A program made the translations under genes and the position numbers. From assembly GCA_000218705.1 (NCBI GenBank), contig GL947594.1, forward strand, positions 186,459-225,753: a stretch of DNA of 39,295 nt. The letters run 5' to 3'. Shown here in pieces: positions 32,753 through 39,295 of this stretch. The stretch's first letter is position 1, and each line of letters begins with the position of its first letter. Source of the stretch: Prochlorococcus marinus bv. HNLC1. Lineage in GTDB: Bacteria; Cyanobacteriota; Cyanobacteriia; PCC-6307; Cyanobiaceae. The notes under the pieces were generated by a model. The model searched no databases. It saw nothing but the letters and a program-made list of their open reading frames with translations, and was not told where the DNA came from.

Positions 32753-32884
32753 ATGCGAATTTCATTGTTTGCAAAGTTAATTTTCTTTTTAGCTCTTTAT
32801 TGTATTTCTGATCTTTCAATTAAAAATAATATTTTAAGAAAAGTGATTAGAAAAGCTAATAATGCTAAACAAATTAATTTATGA
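32753..32884 (+). CDS. Small membrane peptide, 43 aa, paralogue A
   Basis: ATG 32753 to TGA 32882-32884. One helix (SLFAKLIFFLALYCISDLS) then a basic tail (RKVIRKANNAKQINL). Clear paralogue of the 42-aa peptide at 34707: both read AKLIFFLAL in the helix, with the tail motif (V/I)RKA in both. The copies flank the 33.8-34.1 kb structured RNA. Confidence 0.6.
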   Translation: MRISLFAKLIFFLALYCISDLSIKNNILRKVIRKANNAKQINL

Positions 32885-33100
32885 AAAAATTTAATGATCT
32901 TTTGATCTAAACTTAAAATTAATAGTGTTGCTTAAATATTTTGTAGATCTCTAGTATTATAGTGCCGAAATAGATTAATAAAATCTTCCAAAAAAGAATT
33001 TAAAGGTTTAAATTAGTCATAAAATTTTCTTTTATATAATTAAATATCCTTTTAGGCATAACGAATAAGAAAAAAAGTAAAACTACTTTAGAAATATTTA

Positions 33101-33241
33101 TTAATCGCAATAAACTAAACAGTGCTTTTGAGTTGGATGCTCCTTACATTCTTTTTCCCAAAAATCAACTTTTTCTCTAGTTAAGTAATCAATATCTCTT
33201 AAATTTTTTTTGAGTATTGTGAATTGGTTGAATAATTTCAT
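33101..33241 (-). CDS. Small conserved protein, 46 aa, with strong ribosome-binding site
   Basis: ATG 33241 to TAA 33101, preceded by AAGGAGGTCTAA, an unusually good Shine-Dalgarno for this genome. MKLFNQFTILKKNLRDIDYL, then REKVDFWEKECKEHPTQKHC, ending LVYCD. Three cysteines (EC, HC, YC) near the end could bind a metal. This end (HPTxxHCLVYCD) recalls a small conserved marine picocyanobacterial protein; role not known to me. Confidence 0.7.
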   Translation of the reverse strand: MKLFNQFTILKKNLRDIDYLTREKVDFWEKECKEHPTQKHCLVYCD

Positions 33242-33295
33242 TTAGACCTCCTTAATTCATAGTTATATTATCTTTCTTTTTAAATCAAATTTATA

Positions 33296-33350
33296 GTGAG
33301 GTAAGAGGAAGTCTTTGGTACGGGAAGAGGAACATTTTTTTAAAGTTTAA
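33296..33350 (+). other. G-rich unpaired-looking element with T-run, possible small RNA
   Basis: GTGAGGTAAGAGGAAGTCTT, then TGGTACGGGAAGAGGAAC, then ATTTTTTT. It is very purine/G-rich against a background of about 30 percent GC, preceded by a -10-like TTTATAGT (33290-33297). GTGAGG is complementary to the CCUCAC of the known Yfr1 single-stranded motif, so a Yfr2-like RNA is one idea. Alternatively it is the leader of the minus-strand gene at 33241. Confidence 0.35.
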
Positions 33351-33443
33351 ACTTTTAGGCTGACTTAGAATTTAAATATGTCGATAAGATAGTTGCAAAC
33401 AAAGCGGCTTTATCCGACAACAAATTCTAAATCTTTTTTAGAT

Positions 33444-33626
33444 ATGATTTACTACAATTGCTACGACAATAAGGGCAAAATAATTGCTCGATGTCAGACC
33501 ATTAAAGACATTGATGTTTTAAAAAAAATGGGTAGACAAATAGCAGGAATTAAGGAAATGAAAATGGAAGAATCAGTTGTTTGCTCGTTGACAGGAAGTC
33601 CATCTGATTACAATATGGACTATTAA
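33444..33626 (+). CDS. Small hypothetical protein, 60 aa
   Basis: ATG 33444 (MIYYNCYDNKGKIIARCQTI) is preferred; a TTG at 33393 would add 17 residues that look less like protein. A basic-helical core (DVLKKMGRQIAGIKEMKMEE) and the end VCSLTGSPSDYNMDY. Three cysteines. Unknown. Confidence 0.5.
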   Translation: MIYYNCYDNKGKIIARCQTIKDIDVLKKMGRQIAGIKEMKMEESVVCSLTGSPSDYNMDY

Positions 33627-33820
33627 AAGTTTTTTAGTTACTTACCTGTCGCAATTGCTTATAGATTAGATATCTAAAATAATTTATTTTAGCCATTAAA
33701 ATAAAAACTAAGAATTGATATGTTTAATAAGACTATATAGCTAATCATTTTTTATGATTTTCATAGAATAAAGAATTTCAAACTTAAAAAGGTGATTTAA
33801 TTAAACTTTGATAATTATTT

Positions 33821-33851
33821 AAAAAAGAGAGCCATTTTGAATGGCTCTCTT
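33821..33851 (-). terminator. Intrinsic terminator of structured RNA copy 2
   Basis: On the minus strand AAGAGAGCCATT, loop CAA, AATGGCTCTCTT (12 bp perfect), followed by a T-run (plus-strand A's 33821-33826). It differs in sequence from the copy 1 terminator but has the same position and form. Confidence 0.88.
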
Positions 33852-34101
33852 CTTTTAAGATATATGATTTATCTTTTAAGATATTTTATTCACAGTTTAA
33901 ATCTCATTTACTCATGATTTTTAACTGTAAGGATACTGGGATACATCTTGAAAGTTATTGTTCCTGTTATCGCTAGTAATTATAAAGCGAAGTCTTATCA
34001 GACTTAAAGATGAACTTGGCTTCTCAAGATAATCCCATTCTCGGGAATACGCTAAATTTCAGGTGGATCATCAATCATTAAAGATTGCCTCCTACTCAAC
34101 A
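33821..34101 (-). ncRNA. Structured RNA, copy 2 (duplicated family)
   Basis: Minus-strand homologue of the RNA at 21283-21574. The 5' half shares GAGGCAATCTTT, CACCTGAAATTTAG-like, TATTCCCGAGAA, CAAGTTCATC, AGTCTGATAAGACTTCG and TATAATTACTA. The stems CAATC/GATTG, TTCCC/GGGA and AGTCT/AGACT are kept with differing loops. A TATTAGAT -10-like element (34108-34115) is just upstream and a terminator closes it. The 3' quarter is much less alike. No frame over 20 codons is conserved between copies, so it is probably untranslated. Confidence 0.7.
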
Positions 34102-34130
34102 AGTTGAATCTAATACCATAGTTACATGGT

Positions 34131-34156
34131 GTAAATCCGTGTAAATGCGGATTTAC
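34131..34156. promoter_or_regulatory. 9+9 bp dyad upstream of RNA copy 2
   Basis: GTAAATCCG, 8-base spacer, CGGATTTAC, 15 bases upstream of the -10-like element. Compared with copy 1 (CAG/CTG) both arms changed together to CCG/CGG, keeping the symmetry. Confidence 0.65.
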
Positions 34157-34258
34157 TTTTTGACTCAATTTATTGCAGAATAAACATGATGTGCTTAATT
34201 ATTTATAATTTTGAGAATGAAATGTTTAGATAATTAAATCTTATTCCACTTTCTGCTA

Positions 34259-34513
34259 ATGAAAGAAATATTATCTAAGTCGAGTTACTTTTTAATCTTT
34301 TCTGGTTTTGTAAGTTGGCTACTTTTTGGCTCAAATATTTATGAAAAACTAGTCAATATTCATGAGAAATATCATGTTGAATGTCAAAAAGGTTTAGAAA
34401 ATATTAAACTATCAGAAGATCTTTTATTAGATGAAGTTGATAAATGTAGAAAGAGAAAATTTAGAGAAAGAGGCTTATACAAAAAATATATTAAATGGAT
34501 ATTGAATTTATAA
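34259..34513 (+). CDS. Signal-anchored small protein, 84 aa
   Basis: ATG 34259. Hydrophobic N-terminal helix (SSYFLIFSGFVSWLLFG), then a charged helix (LVNIHEKYHVECQKGLEN) and a basic end (KCRKRKFRERGLYKKYIKW). Two cysteines (VEC, DKC). Unknown. Confidence 0.55.
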   Translation: MKEILSKSSYFLIFSGFVSWLLFGSNIYEKLVNIHEKYHVECQKGLENIKLSEDLLLDEVDKCRKRKFRERGLYKKYIKWILNL

Positions 34514-34706
34514 ATGAAAGTTTATTTAATTCAGTTTCATCATAAAATTGTATTTATTAATATTTTAAATAAACTAATCAGTAAATTTTCTAAATGTTTA
34601 TTTATCAATTAGATTTAGTATTCACTATTTCAATTAGTAAAAAAACAATGCAGAGATTTGAAGAATTCTTAGAGTTTAATCTAATATTTATAGAAAATCT
34701 TAAAGT

Positions 34707-34835
34707 GTGCAAATTCCATTTTTGGCTAAATTAATTTTTTTCTTAGCTCTTTTTTCTCTTTCCTATTTGTCAAAGAAGTATTCTCGTAATAAACATATAG
34801 TTCGCAAAGCCAAAAGAGCTAAACCTGTTAATTGA
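34707..34835 (+). CDS. Small membrane peptide, 42 aa, paralogue B
   Basis: GTG 34707 to TGA 34833-34835. VQIPFLAKLIFFLALFSLSY, then basic tail (RNKHIVRKAKRAKPVN). Shares AKLIFFLAL and the VRKA tail motif with the 43-aa peptide at 32753. No ATG is available in frame, so GTG is the start. Confidence 0.6.
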   Translation: MQIPFLAKLIFFLALFSLSYLSKKYSRNKHIVRKAKRAKPVN

Positions 34836-34950
34836 AGATAATTATTAAAAAGTTCATAGTAATTAATACCCAACTTTTAGGAAATTCTTTACATAAATAA
34901 TTTAATAATAATAATCATGGTATAAATTTATTCAACATAAAAATTTTTTA

Positions 34951-35106
34951 ATGAATAATCATTTAATTTCTTTAAATAATAAAGATGAAATTGATCATGT
35001 AGATTCTTATTTTGAATGTATTAGTGAATGTTGCATCATTAATGGACATAAAGAATGTGTTACTAGATGTATCGAGATACACCTTAAAGGTGGGAATAGT
35101 GAATAA
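34951..35106 (+). CDS. Small twin Cx3C protein, 51 aa
   Basis: ATG 34951 to TAA 35104-35106. Five cysteines: Cys23-x3-Cys27-Cys28 and Cys36-x3-Cys40 in YFECISECCIINGHKECVTRC. This twin Cx3C spacing on two helices could fold as a disulfide hairpin or bind a metal. Acidic, soluble, no signal peptide. Family unknown. Confidence 0.6.
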   Translation: MNNHLISLNNKDEIDHVDSYFECISECCIINGHKECVTRCIEIHLKGGNSE

Positions 35107-35170
35107 AAAATATTCTCTCTTAAGAAAAACCTCAATATAAATTTTGGAGTTGTTATTAATTGTTTTATAC

Positions 35171-35641
35171 TTATAAACTAATAATAATAAGAACTATTAA
35201 TGCATAAAAAACTATCCATATCCAGATAGGTAGATTTATTTTATAGAATTTTTTTATTCTTATTTTTTTGTTTTTATATTTTGTATACAAATAAAGTGGA
35301 TTAATATATAGCCTTATTCTTTCAGTAATAGCATATTTTTTAATAAGAAAATCTAATTCTTTTTGCGTTTCAGGATCTTCTAATTTCTTATCTATTTTTT
35401 GATTATATTCAATCACCTCATTAAAGTGATCAGTTTGAAATTTAGGAAAATCTCTATTATCTAATGTTTGTTGTCTCAATGTAATCCATTCTTTTGATGT
35501 GATATCTCTTGGGATTTGAGAAACTCCATTATATTTTCTCAAAAATGCAATTATTGCTGTATTTGTTGATGGATCAGGTTTACGAATTAAATCAGGTCTT
35601 TTCTTTTGGATAATATATAATTCTTTCTTAGAATATTTCAT
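35171..35641 (-). CDS. Tail-anchored hypothetical protein, 156 aa
   Basis: ATG 35641. The N-terminal 120 residues are soluble and basic (KELYIIQKKRPDLIRKPDPS, SKEWITLRQQTLDNRDFPKF). One transmembrane helix ends the protein (IWIWIVFYALIVLIIISL). Contains SQIPRDITSKEW. No family recognised. Confidence 0.6.
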   Translation of the reverse strand: MKYSKKELYIIQKKRPDLIRKPDPSTNTAIIAFLRKYNGVSQIPRDITSKEWITLRQQTLDNRDFPKFQTDHFNEVIEYNQKIDKKLEDPETQKELDFLIKKYAITERIRLYINPLYLYTKYKNKKIRIKKFYKINLPIWIWIVFYALIVLIIISL

Positions 35642-35700
35642 AAAAAAGAGGGGATATTCCCCTCTAATTTAGATCAGCTGTCAACCAATATCATTTTAAA

Positions 35701-35856
35701 TTATCCAGAACAAGAAAATGCTCCTGCCACAATATTTTTTAAAATAGGTGCCTGTCCTAGTGCATATAAAAAGAAACTTGAAGAAGCAATAGTTAAAGCA
35801 ATTTTTGATGATCTATTAATCTTTAAATTTGATACTTTTGTTAAAGCTGAATTCAT
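35701..35856 (-). CDS. Small membrane peptide, 51 aa
   Basis: ATG 35856 to TAA 35701. N-terminal MNSALTKVSNLKINRSSKIA, a moderately hydrophobic helix (LTIASSSFFLYALG), then QAPILKNIVAGAFSCSG. It is 59 bases upstream of the tail-anchored gene on the same strand. Unknown. Confidence 0.5.
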   Translation of the reverse strand: MNSALTKVSNLKINRSSKIALTIASSSFFLYALGQAPILKNIVAGAFSCSG

Positions 35857-35961
35857 TTTAAAATATTTAATTTTCATGAATATTAGCCTGTTTTATAAAT
35901 TTTTCAGTATCTAGATTTATAAAGTTATACTTTTTAAAATTCTGATTGTTATCATTTTTTA

Positions 35962-36072
35962 ATGACTTTAAGTTCTTACAGAATGCATAGGATCTATCTT
36001 GCCGCTAACAAAGGTTATGCTCTTTGCTCTGATGATCCAGAAGAACTTGCTTATTACAATAATAGTTCATAA
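35962..36072 (+). CDS. Small hypothetical protein, 36 aa
   Basis: ATG 35962 (an in-frame ATG at 35983 is also possible). MTLSSYRMHRIYLAANKGYA, then LCSDDPEELAYYNNSS. Soluble; composition is clearly non-random for the region (SDDPEELAYY). 5 bases before the next, frameshifted frame. Unknown. Confidence 0.5.
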   Translation: MTLSSYRMHRIYLAANKGYALCSDDPEELAYYNNSS

Positions 36073-36077
36073 AAGAA

Positions 36078-36228
36078 ATGGATGATATGAAAAAGGACTC
36101 AATAATAATAGCGATAACGCTTAATTGGGATATCCCAGAAGGAATAGATTGATGAGTTTGAATACTTTTTTAGTAATAGATGGGATTCCTATGCTTATTT
36201 GTCTGCCATTGCATTTGATTATTCATAG
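36078..36228 (+). pseudogene. Frameshifted small gene, about 49 codons
   Basis: ATG 36078: MDDMKKDSIIIAITLNWDIP, EGID, then TGA at 36150-36152. Deleting the T at 36150 continues DEFEYFFSNRWDSYAYLSAI, AFDYS to TAG 36226-36228. Both halves look coding. Either a one-base insertion in decay or a base-call error. Confidence 0.55.
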
Positions 36229-36427
36229 CAAAAGAACAGATTCCTGAATACTTCCTTATTTATAATTTGATTAAAAATAAGGCTATTTTATATTTATAAA
36301 TAACCTATTTATCAAATGATTCGAAGATAAATATCTATTTGTTCTTTCTGTAATTTTTTAATAAGAAATATTCATCCAGAAATAATAAAACTCCGTTAAT
36401 AATCACAAATATGATAAAACTACTATT

Positions 36428-36583
36428 TTATATTTTAAATAAAAAGGTTATTTCTTGATTATTAATAGGGGAGCATTCTGTTGGATAGCTAATTACTTTT
36501 TTTGAAATAACTCCGATACCTATAGCTAATATGCCTAAAACAAATAGATATTTTGATCTTGTGCTTGCTAGAAGATTTTTCAT
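36428..36583 (-). CDS. Small membrane peptide, 51 aa
   Basis: ATG 36583 to TAA 36428. MKNLLASTRSKYLFVLGILA begins a helix running to about residue 27, then KKVISYPTECSPINNQEITF. One Cys. Possibly a signal-anchored peptide with a short periplasmic part. Unknown. Confidence 0.5.
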   Translation of the reverse strand: MKNLLASTRSKYLFVLGILAIGIGVISKKVISYPTECSPINNQEITFLFKI

Positions 36584-36584
36584 T

Positions 36585-36668
36585 TTAAAGTTTTACTGAT
36601 TGAATTAATCTTTGAATGATAGCTAAAAAAATTACAGCTAACAGTAGACCAATATTATGATATTTCAT
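36585..36668 (-). CDS. Possible 27-aa membrane peptide
   Basis: ATG 36668 to TAA 36585, one base before the next gene's start. MKYHNIGLLLAVIFLAIIQR is one helix, ending LIQSVKL. Too short for certainty; the tight spacing to the next gene is the main support. Confidence 0.35.
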   Translation of the reverse strand: MKYHNIGLLLAVIFLAIIQRLIQSVKL

Positions 36669-37090
36669 TGATTGATTGTTCTTGCCGAATTATTATTTAT
36701 AATTATAATTTTCTTGCAACATTTTTGAGGATAGATAGAGTTTATTAATCTTTTTAAGCCTTTTAGATTATTTATTATTTCTTTAGTCTTTAATGGAAGA
36801 ATTCTTTTTGGGTATGCCCTCTTAGACTTTTAAGAAAGTTTTGAATTGTTATAGTTAGTTTTAAAAGTCGTTTTTAAGAATATTTTTATATTTCGTTAAG
36901 AATATAGTATGTTTTTATCATGTTATGGAAAATTTAAAACCAAAACTATTTTATTTTTTCTATTTTTAACTACTATTTTTTAAATAAAATAATATTATTT
37001 TTGCAGCAAAAAATCTTTACTCTACTAATTTGATATCTCTAATTTTTATTTCAGTAAGGAAACTGATTTTTTAAGCTAAAAGATGCATCC
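36669..37090. other. 422-base stretch with no gene
   Basis: AT-rich, with runs of T and short repeats of TAAGAATAT near 36877-36906. No frame over 20 codons on either strand and no hairpin plus T-run. Confidence 0.45.
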
Positions 37091-37348
37091 CTAACTTTTT
37101 TTCTCCGTCCAAACTTCTTCAGTTTTTCTCCAACCCTGAGAAAGTAATCTTTCATAAATTTCTCTAGCTAATTCAATTTCTACAGAAACTGTTGTCGTCA
37201 TTACAGGTGGTTCTTTTCCTAATACTCCAACTATGTTTCCAGAGTCAATAAACATATATTCGAATACTCCCTCAATACTCTTATCGTTTTTTGTAAATCT
37301 TTTTACTTCTGATCTATTCGTATTTATTAACCAATAAGATTTAGCCAT
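37091..37348 (-). CDS. Hypothetical protein, 85 aa, DUF1651-like architecture
   Basis: ATG 37348. KSYWLINTNRSEVKRFTKND at the start and AREIYERLLSQGWRKTEEVW at the end fit the W-L-x-N...RF / A-x-x-x-x-x-x-L-x-x-x-GW layout of DUF1651; the match is partial. Second gene after the DUF3764-like gene (32-base gap, same strand). Confidence 0.6.
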   Translation of the reverse strand: MAKSYWLINTNRSEVKRFTKNDKSIEGVFEYMFIDSGNIVGVLGKEPPVMTTTVSVEIELAREIYERLLSQGWRKTEEVWTEKKS

Positions 37349-37380
37349 TAATTAAGTGAAGGTTTATTAGCATTTCATAA

Positions 37381-37665
37381 TTATTCAGAAATCCAGCGAT
37401 TTATTATTGTCCCTTCATAAATATGCCCAGAAGCTTCAACAATTGGTTTTGTTTCTGGATTTTTAAAAATATCAAATAAAACATTTTTTGGCCCTTGAAA
37501 TATTACGGTTGCTCTTTTTGGATCACCCAAAGATTTTCCTATATAAAAAGTTCTTACGCCCATCTCTTTAAACATGGCCTGTTGCTCTGCTGCATTCATG
37601 TGAGCTTCATATTCCTCAAAAGTATTGCTTAATTTGAAATCTAAAACAGTTGTTTCAATAGACAT
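37381..37665 (-). CDS. DUF3764-like small protein, 94 aa
   Basis: ATG 37665. ETTVLDFKLSNTFEEYEAHM, then MFKEMGVRTFYIGKSLGDPK, RATVIFQGPKNVLFDIF and the end ASGHIYEGTIINRWISE. This order matches the picocyanobacterial family I know as DUF3764 (ferredoxin-like alpha/beta fold, unknown role). Soluble. First gene of a pair. Confidence 0.7.
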   Translation of the reverse strand: MSIETTVLDFKLSNTFEEYEAHMNAAEQQAMFKEMGVRTFYIGKSLGDPKRATVIFQGPKNVLFDIFKNPETKPIVEASGHIYEGTIINRWISE

Positions 37666-37874
37666 ATAAAAAAGAGATAATTGACCTTTATTGTAGATCG
37701 ACTGTCAATATTTAGTCTTCAGCATGTTGTTTTCTAAAGGTATTTCTATAGAAAGTTTTGGATAGAAAATATTATTTGATAAATCATTAGTTATAGAACT
37801 CTAAAATTGAGTAATTATTTTGATGTAATTCAAATCAAATTTTGATTAGATAAAAGAAAATTAAATTAAATTAA

Positions 37875-38342
37875 ATGCTAAAAGCCTTAATTATCCTTCC
37901 TGTCTCATTTTCTATTTGGTTTGGTTTAGTAAAAATATTTTCAACAAATAAAGAATCTACAATAAATGTTCTTTCAAAAAAAGTTTTTAATGATTTCAAT
38001 CTAGTTTTTAGAAATATTCTTGATATTTTAGATTCTCTTTTTAAAAGCTTTATTCAAATATATGAACTCTTAGGTTTAATATTAAAAAATATAGTAGTAA
38101 TTTTTAAGTCTCTGAGTTCTACTTTTGGACAATTTATTAACCTTTTAAAGGTTATTGGTATAACCTTAATGAGCATTATATCCTTGTGTAAAGGCCTATA
38201 TGATGAGACAAGAAATATCACTTTATTTAATAGTTTCGAAGCAATATTAAATCAAACTAAATCTGCAAAAAATAATGTTGTCAGATTATTTGCTGTTAAA
38301 GGGGATGACTTAAATAATAAAGAAGTAACTTTAGAAAGATAA
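37875..38342 (+). CDS. Membrane-associated helical protein, 155 aa
   Basis: ATG 37875. N-terminal hydrophobic helix (LIILPVSFSIWFGLVKIF), then a long amphipathic region (FRNILDILDSLFKSFIQIYE, LLGLILKNIVVIFKSLSSTF, LLKVIGITLMSIISLCKGLY) and a soluble tail ending KEVTLER. The repeated 11/18-residue hydrophobic pattern suggests an extended amphipathic helix lying on a membrane. Not recognised. Confidence 0.6.
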   Translation: MLKALIILPVSFSIWFGLVKIFSTNKESTINVLSKKVFNDFNLVFRNILDILDSLFKSFIQIYELLGLILKNIVVIFKSLSSTFGQFINLLKVIGITLMSIISLCKGLYDETRNITLFNSFEAILNQTKSAKNNVVRLFAVKGDDLNNKEVTLER

Positions 38343-38479
38343 GGGTTATACTTTCTCAAACAAATTATCTAGACAATAATGGGTAGGGATATACCCTGCT
38401 AATTTGATACGGTTCTCAACATTCTAGATTAATCAGTGAGGGTTTCATTTAAATATTAAATGGAAGTTCCTTTAAATAT

Positions 38480-38697
38480 TTAAATCAAAGTTCCTTCTTC
38501 TAATCTTGGAGAAAAATTATTTTCTGGAAAAATCTGTTTAAAATTTTCTGGGAAGAATAACTCTAATTCTCTTTTTATATCGCTCTTATATAAATAATTT
38601 TTATTGGGAATACTAAAAATATCTCTTACTAATGGAACATTAATTTTTTTCTTTTTAAACTATCGATACAAGTTTTTACCTCATCTTTATATTTCTG
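38480..38697 (-). pseudogene. Decayed gene remnant, about 80 codons
   Basis: On the minus strand QKYKDEVKTCIDSLKRK runs into a frameshift at a T-rich run near 38645-38660, then KINVPLVRDIFSIPNKNYLY, KSDIKRELELFFPENFKQIF and NNFSPRLEEGTLI end at TAA 38480. The second part is strongly protein-like but has no start codon and no Shine-Dalgarno. It probably was a gene of 75 or more codons. Upstream, the 56-aa gene at 38926 may be its former neighbour. Confidence 0.5.
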
Positions 38698-38755
38698 ATG
38701 ATTGAGTGGTTCCAAGCTTACTTACTCAGTAAGATTTTGAGTAATCCTAAAATAT

Positions 38756-38926
38756 TTAGAAATGAAAATATGGAATCTCCTCAATTTTTTTTGGTTCATA
38801 ATCGCAAATACCAAATTGCATACATTCCATTTGTTCATCAGTTATTTTTTCTTCAACTGAAAACATATCAAGAAAATTACCGATAATTTTTTGAATTTTA
38901 TGTTTAAAAGGATTTCCGCAAGTCAT
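38756..38926 (-). CDS. Small Cys-containing protein, 56 aa, strong ribosome-binding site
   Basis: ATG 38926, preceded by AAAGGAGGTTTATT. MTCGNPFKHKIQKIIGNFLD, then EEKITDEQMECMQFGICDYE, ending PKKIEEIPYFHF. Three cysteines (C3, C35, C41); the block ECMQFGICDYEP looks conserved. Unknown function. Confidence 0.6.
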   Translation of the reverse strand: MTCGNPFKHKIQKIIGNFLDMFSVEEKITDEQMECMQFGICDYEPKKIEEIPYFHF

Positions 38927-38970
38927 AATAAACCTCCTTTAATCGATTTGTTATTTAGTAATAATTATTT

Positions 38971-39078
38971 TTAAAAATAAACTGGAATATAGGGATCTTT
39001 TTTCATTGAGTCCCCATAGTAGTTTTCTGCTGACTTAACCAATATCCAATAAAGGAAATTAACAAAGGATTTCTGCAT
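38971..39078 (-). CDS. Small hypothetical protein, 35 aa
   Basis: ATG 39078 with GGAG eight bases upstream. MQKSFVNFLYWILVKSAENY, then YGDSMKKDPYIPVYF. Tyr/Pro-rich end is non-random. 44 bases before the 56-aa gene on the same strand. Unknown. Confidence 0.5.
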   Translation of the reverse strand: MQKSFVNFLYWILVKSAENYYGDSMKKDPYIPVYF

Positions 39079-39141
39079 AAGAATCTCCGTAGCTATTTCT
39101 ATTTAAATCGGAACCTATTTTTAAAACAACAGATAAAATAC

Positions 39142-39291
39142 TTAATTTTTATCTACTACTTCTCCTCCATACTCTCTCGCCACTACATCTAAACACATAA
39201 GAATATCTTTATTTTTTAATAGATCTGTTTGCTTTAAATACATAAGATGAGTTCTTATTTGGTCAATTGTGTCTTGCTGTAATTCTCTCAT
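39142..39291 (-). CDS. Small hypothetical protein, 49 aa
   Basis: ATG 39291 to TAA 39142. MRELQQDTIDQIRTHLMYLK, then NKDILMCLDVVAREYGGEVV, ending DKN. Helical, soluble. The frame is open upstream to the window edge, so the true start may lie outside. Unknown. Confidence 0.5.
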   Translation of the reverse strand: MRELQQDTIDQIRTHLMYLKQTDLLKNKDILMCLDVVAREYGGEVVDKN

Positions 39292-39295
39292 TAGT

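Noticed and set aside
38698..38886. Plus-strand 62-codon frame
   Set aside because: Antisense to the 56-aa gene with a strong Shine-Dalgarno; shadow.

Overview
The window looks like a piece of a high-light-adapted Prochlorococcus genome (marine picocyanobacterium). The evidence is the very low GC (about 30 percent by eye), the photosystem I subunit gene psaC, a cluster of three high-light-inducible (hli) genes ending in the TGQ(I/L)IPG signature, a Nif11-type peptide, TatA, ClpS, TenA/ThiD, and many 35-100 residue orphan proteins typical of this group. Strain identity cannot be fixed from sequence alone. No tRNA, rRNA, insertion sequence, integrase or CRISPR array was seen.

Layout. 1-2.1 kb: end of a membrane protein and small orphans. 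2.2-6.3 kb: a frameshifted carotenoid-isomerase-like oxidoreductase, the tenA-thiD thiamin-pyrimidine salvage pair, a conserved cyanobacterial protein and a Nif11 peptide. 6.3-14 kb: small membrane proteins, a lysine/glutamate-rich protein built on a 24-bp minisatellite, tatA, a PrxQ/Bcp peroxiredoxin and an ArfB-like ribosome-rescue factor. 14.1-17.8 kb: a membrane glycosyltransferase, orphans and a tandem crcB (fluoride channel) pair. 17.9-21.2 kb: a tightly coupled three-gene operon encoding a SABATH-type methyltransferase, a Leu/Phe/Val-type amino-acid dehydrogenase and a sarcosine-oxidase-like flavoprotein. 21.3-21.6 kb: a minus-strand structured RNA with terminator, promoter and dyad. 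21.8-27.9 kb: orphans, psaC, the hli cluster and a secreted cupin. 28-39.3 kb: an accessory stretch of tiny genes, several visibly decayed genes, a 2H phosphoesterase, a broken DUF938 methyltransferase, clpS, a candidate small RNA at 30.2 kb, and a second copy of the structured RNA at 33.8-34.1 kb.

The two strongest leads are: (1) a duplicated, apparently untranslated minus-strand RNA of about 290 nt. Both copies have their own intrinsic terminator and a 9+9 bp dyad just upstream that carries a compensatory change. (2) The methyltransferase-dehydrogenase-oxidase operon, in which every junction is a one-base stop/start overlap and the flavoprotein lacks the cysteine that normally binds FAD covalently. 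Frameshifts or stops interrupt at least six coding regions. They are concentrated after 28 kb, consistent with gene decay in an island-like region, but sequencing or assembly error must be excluded.
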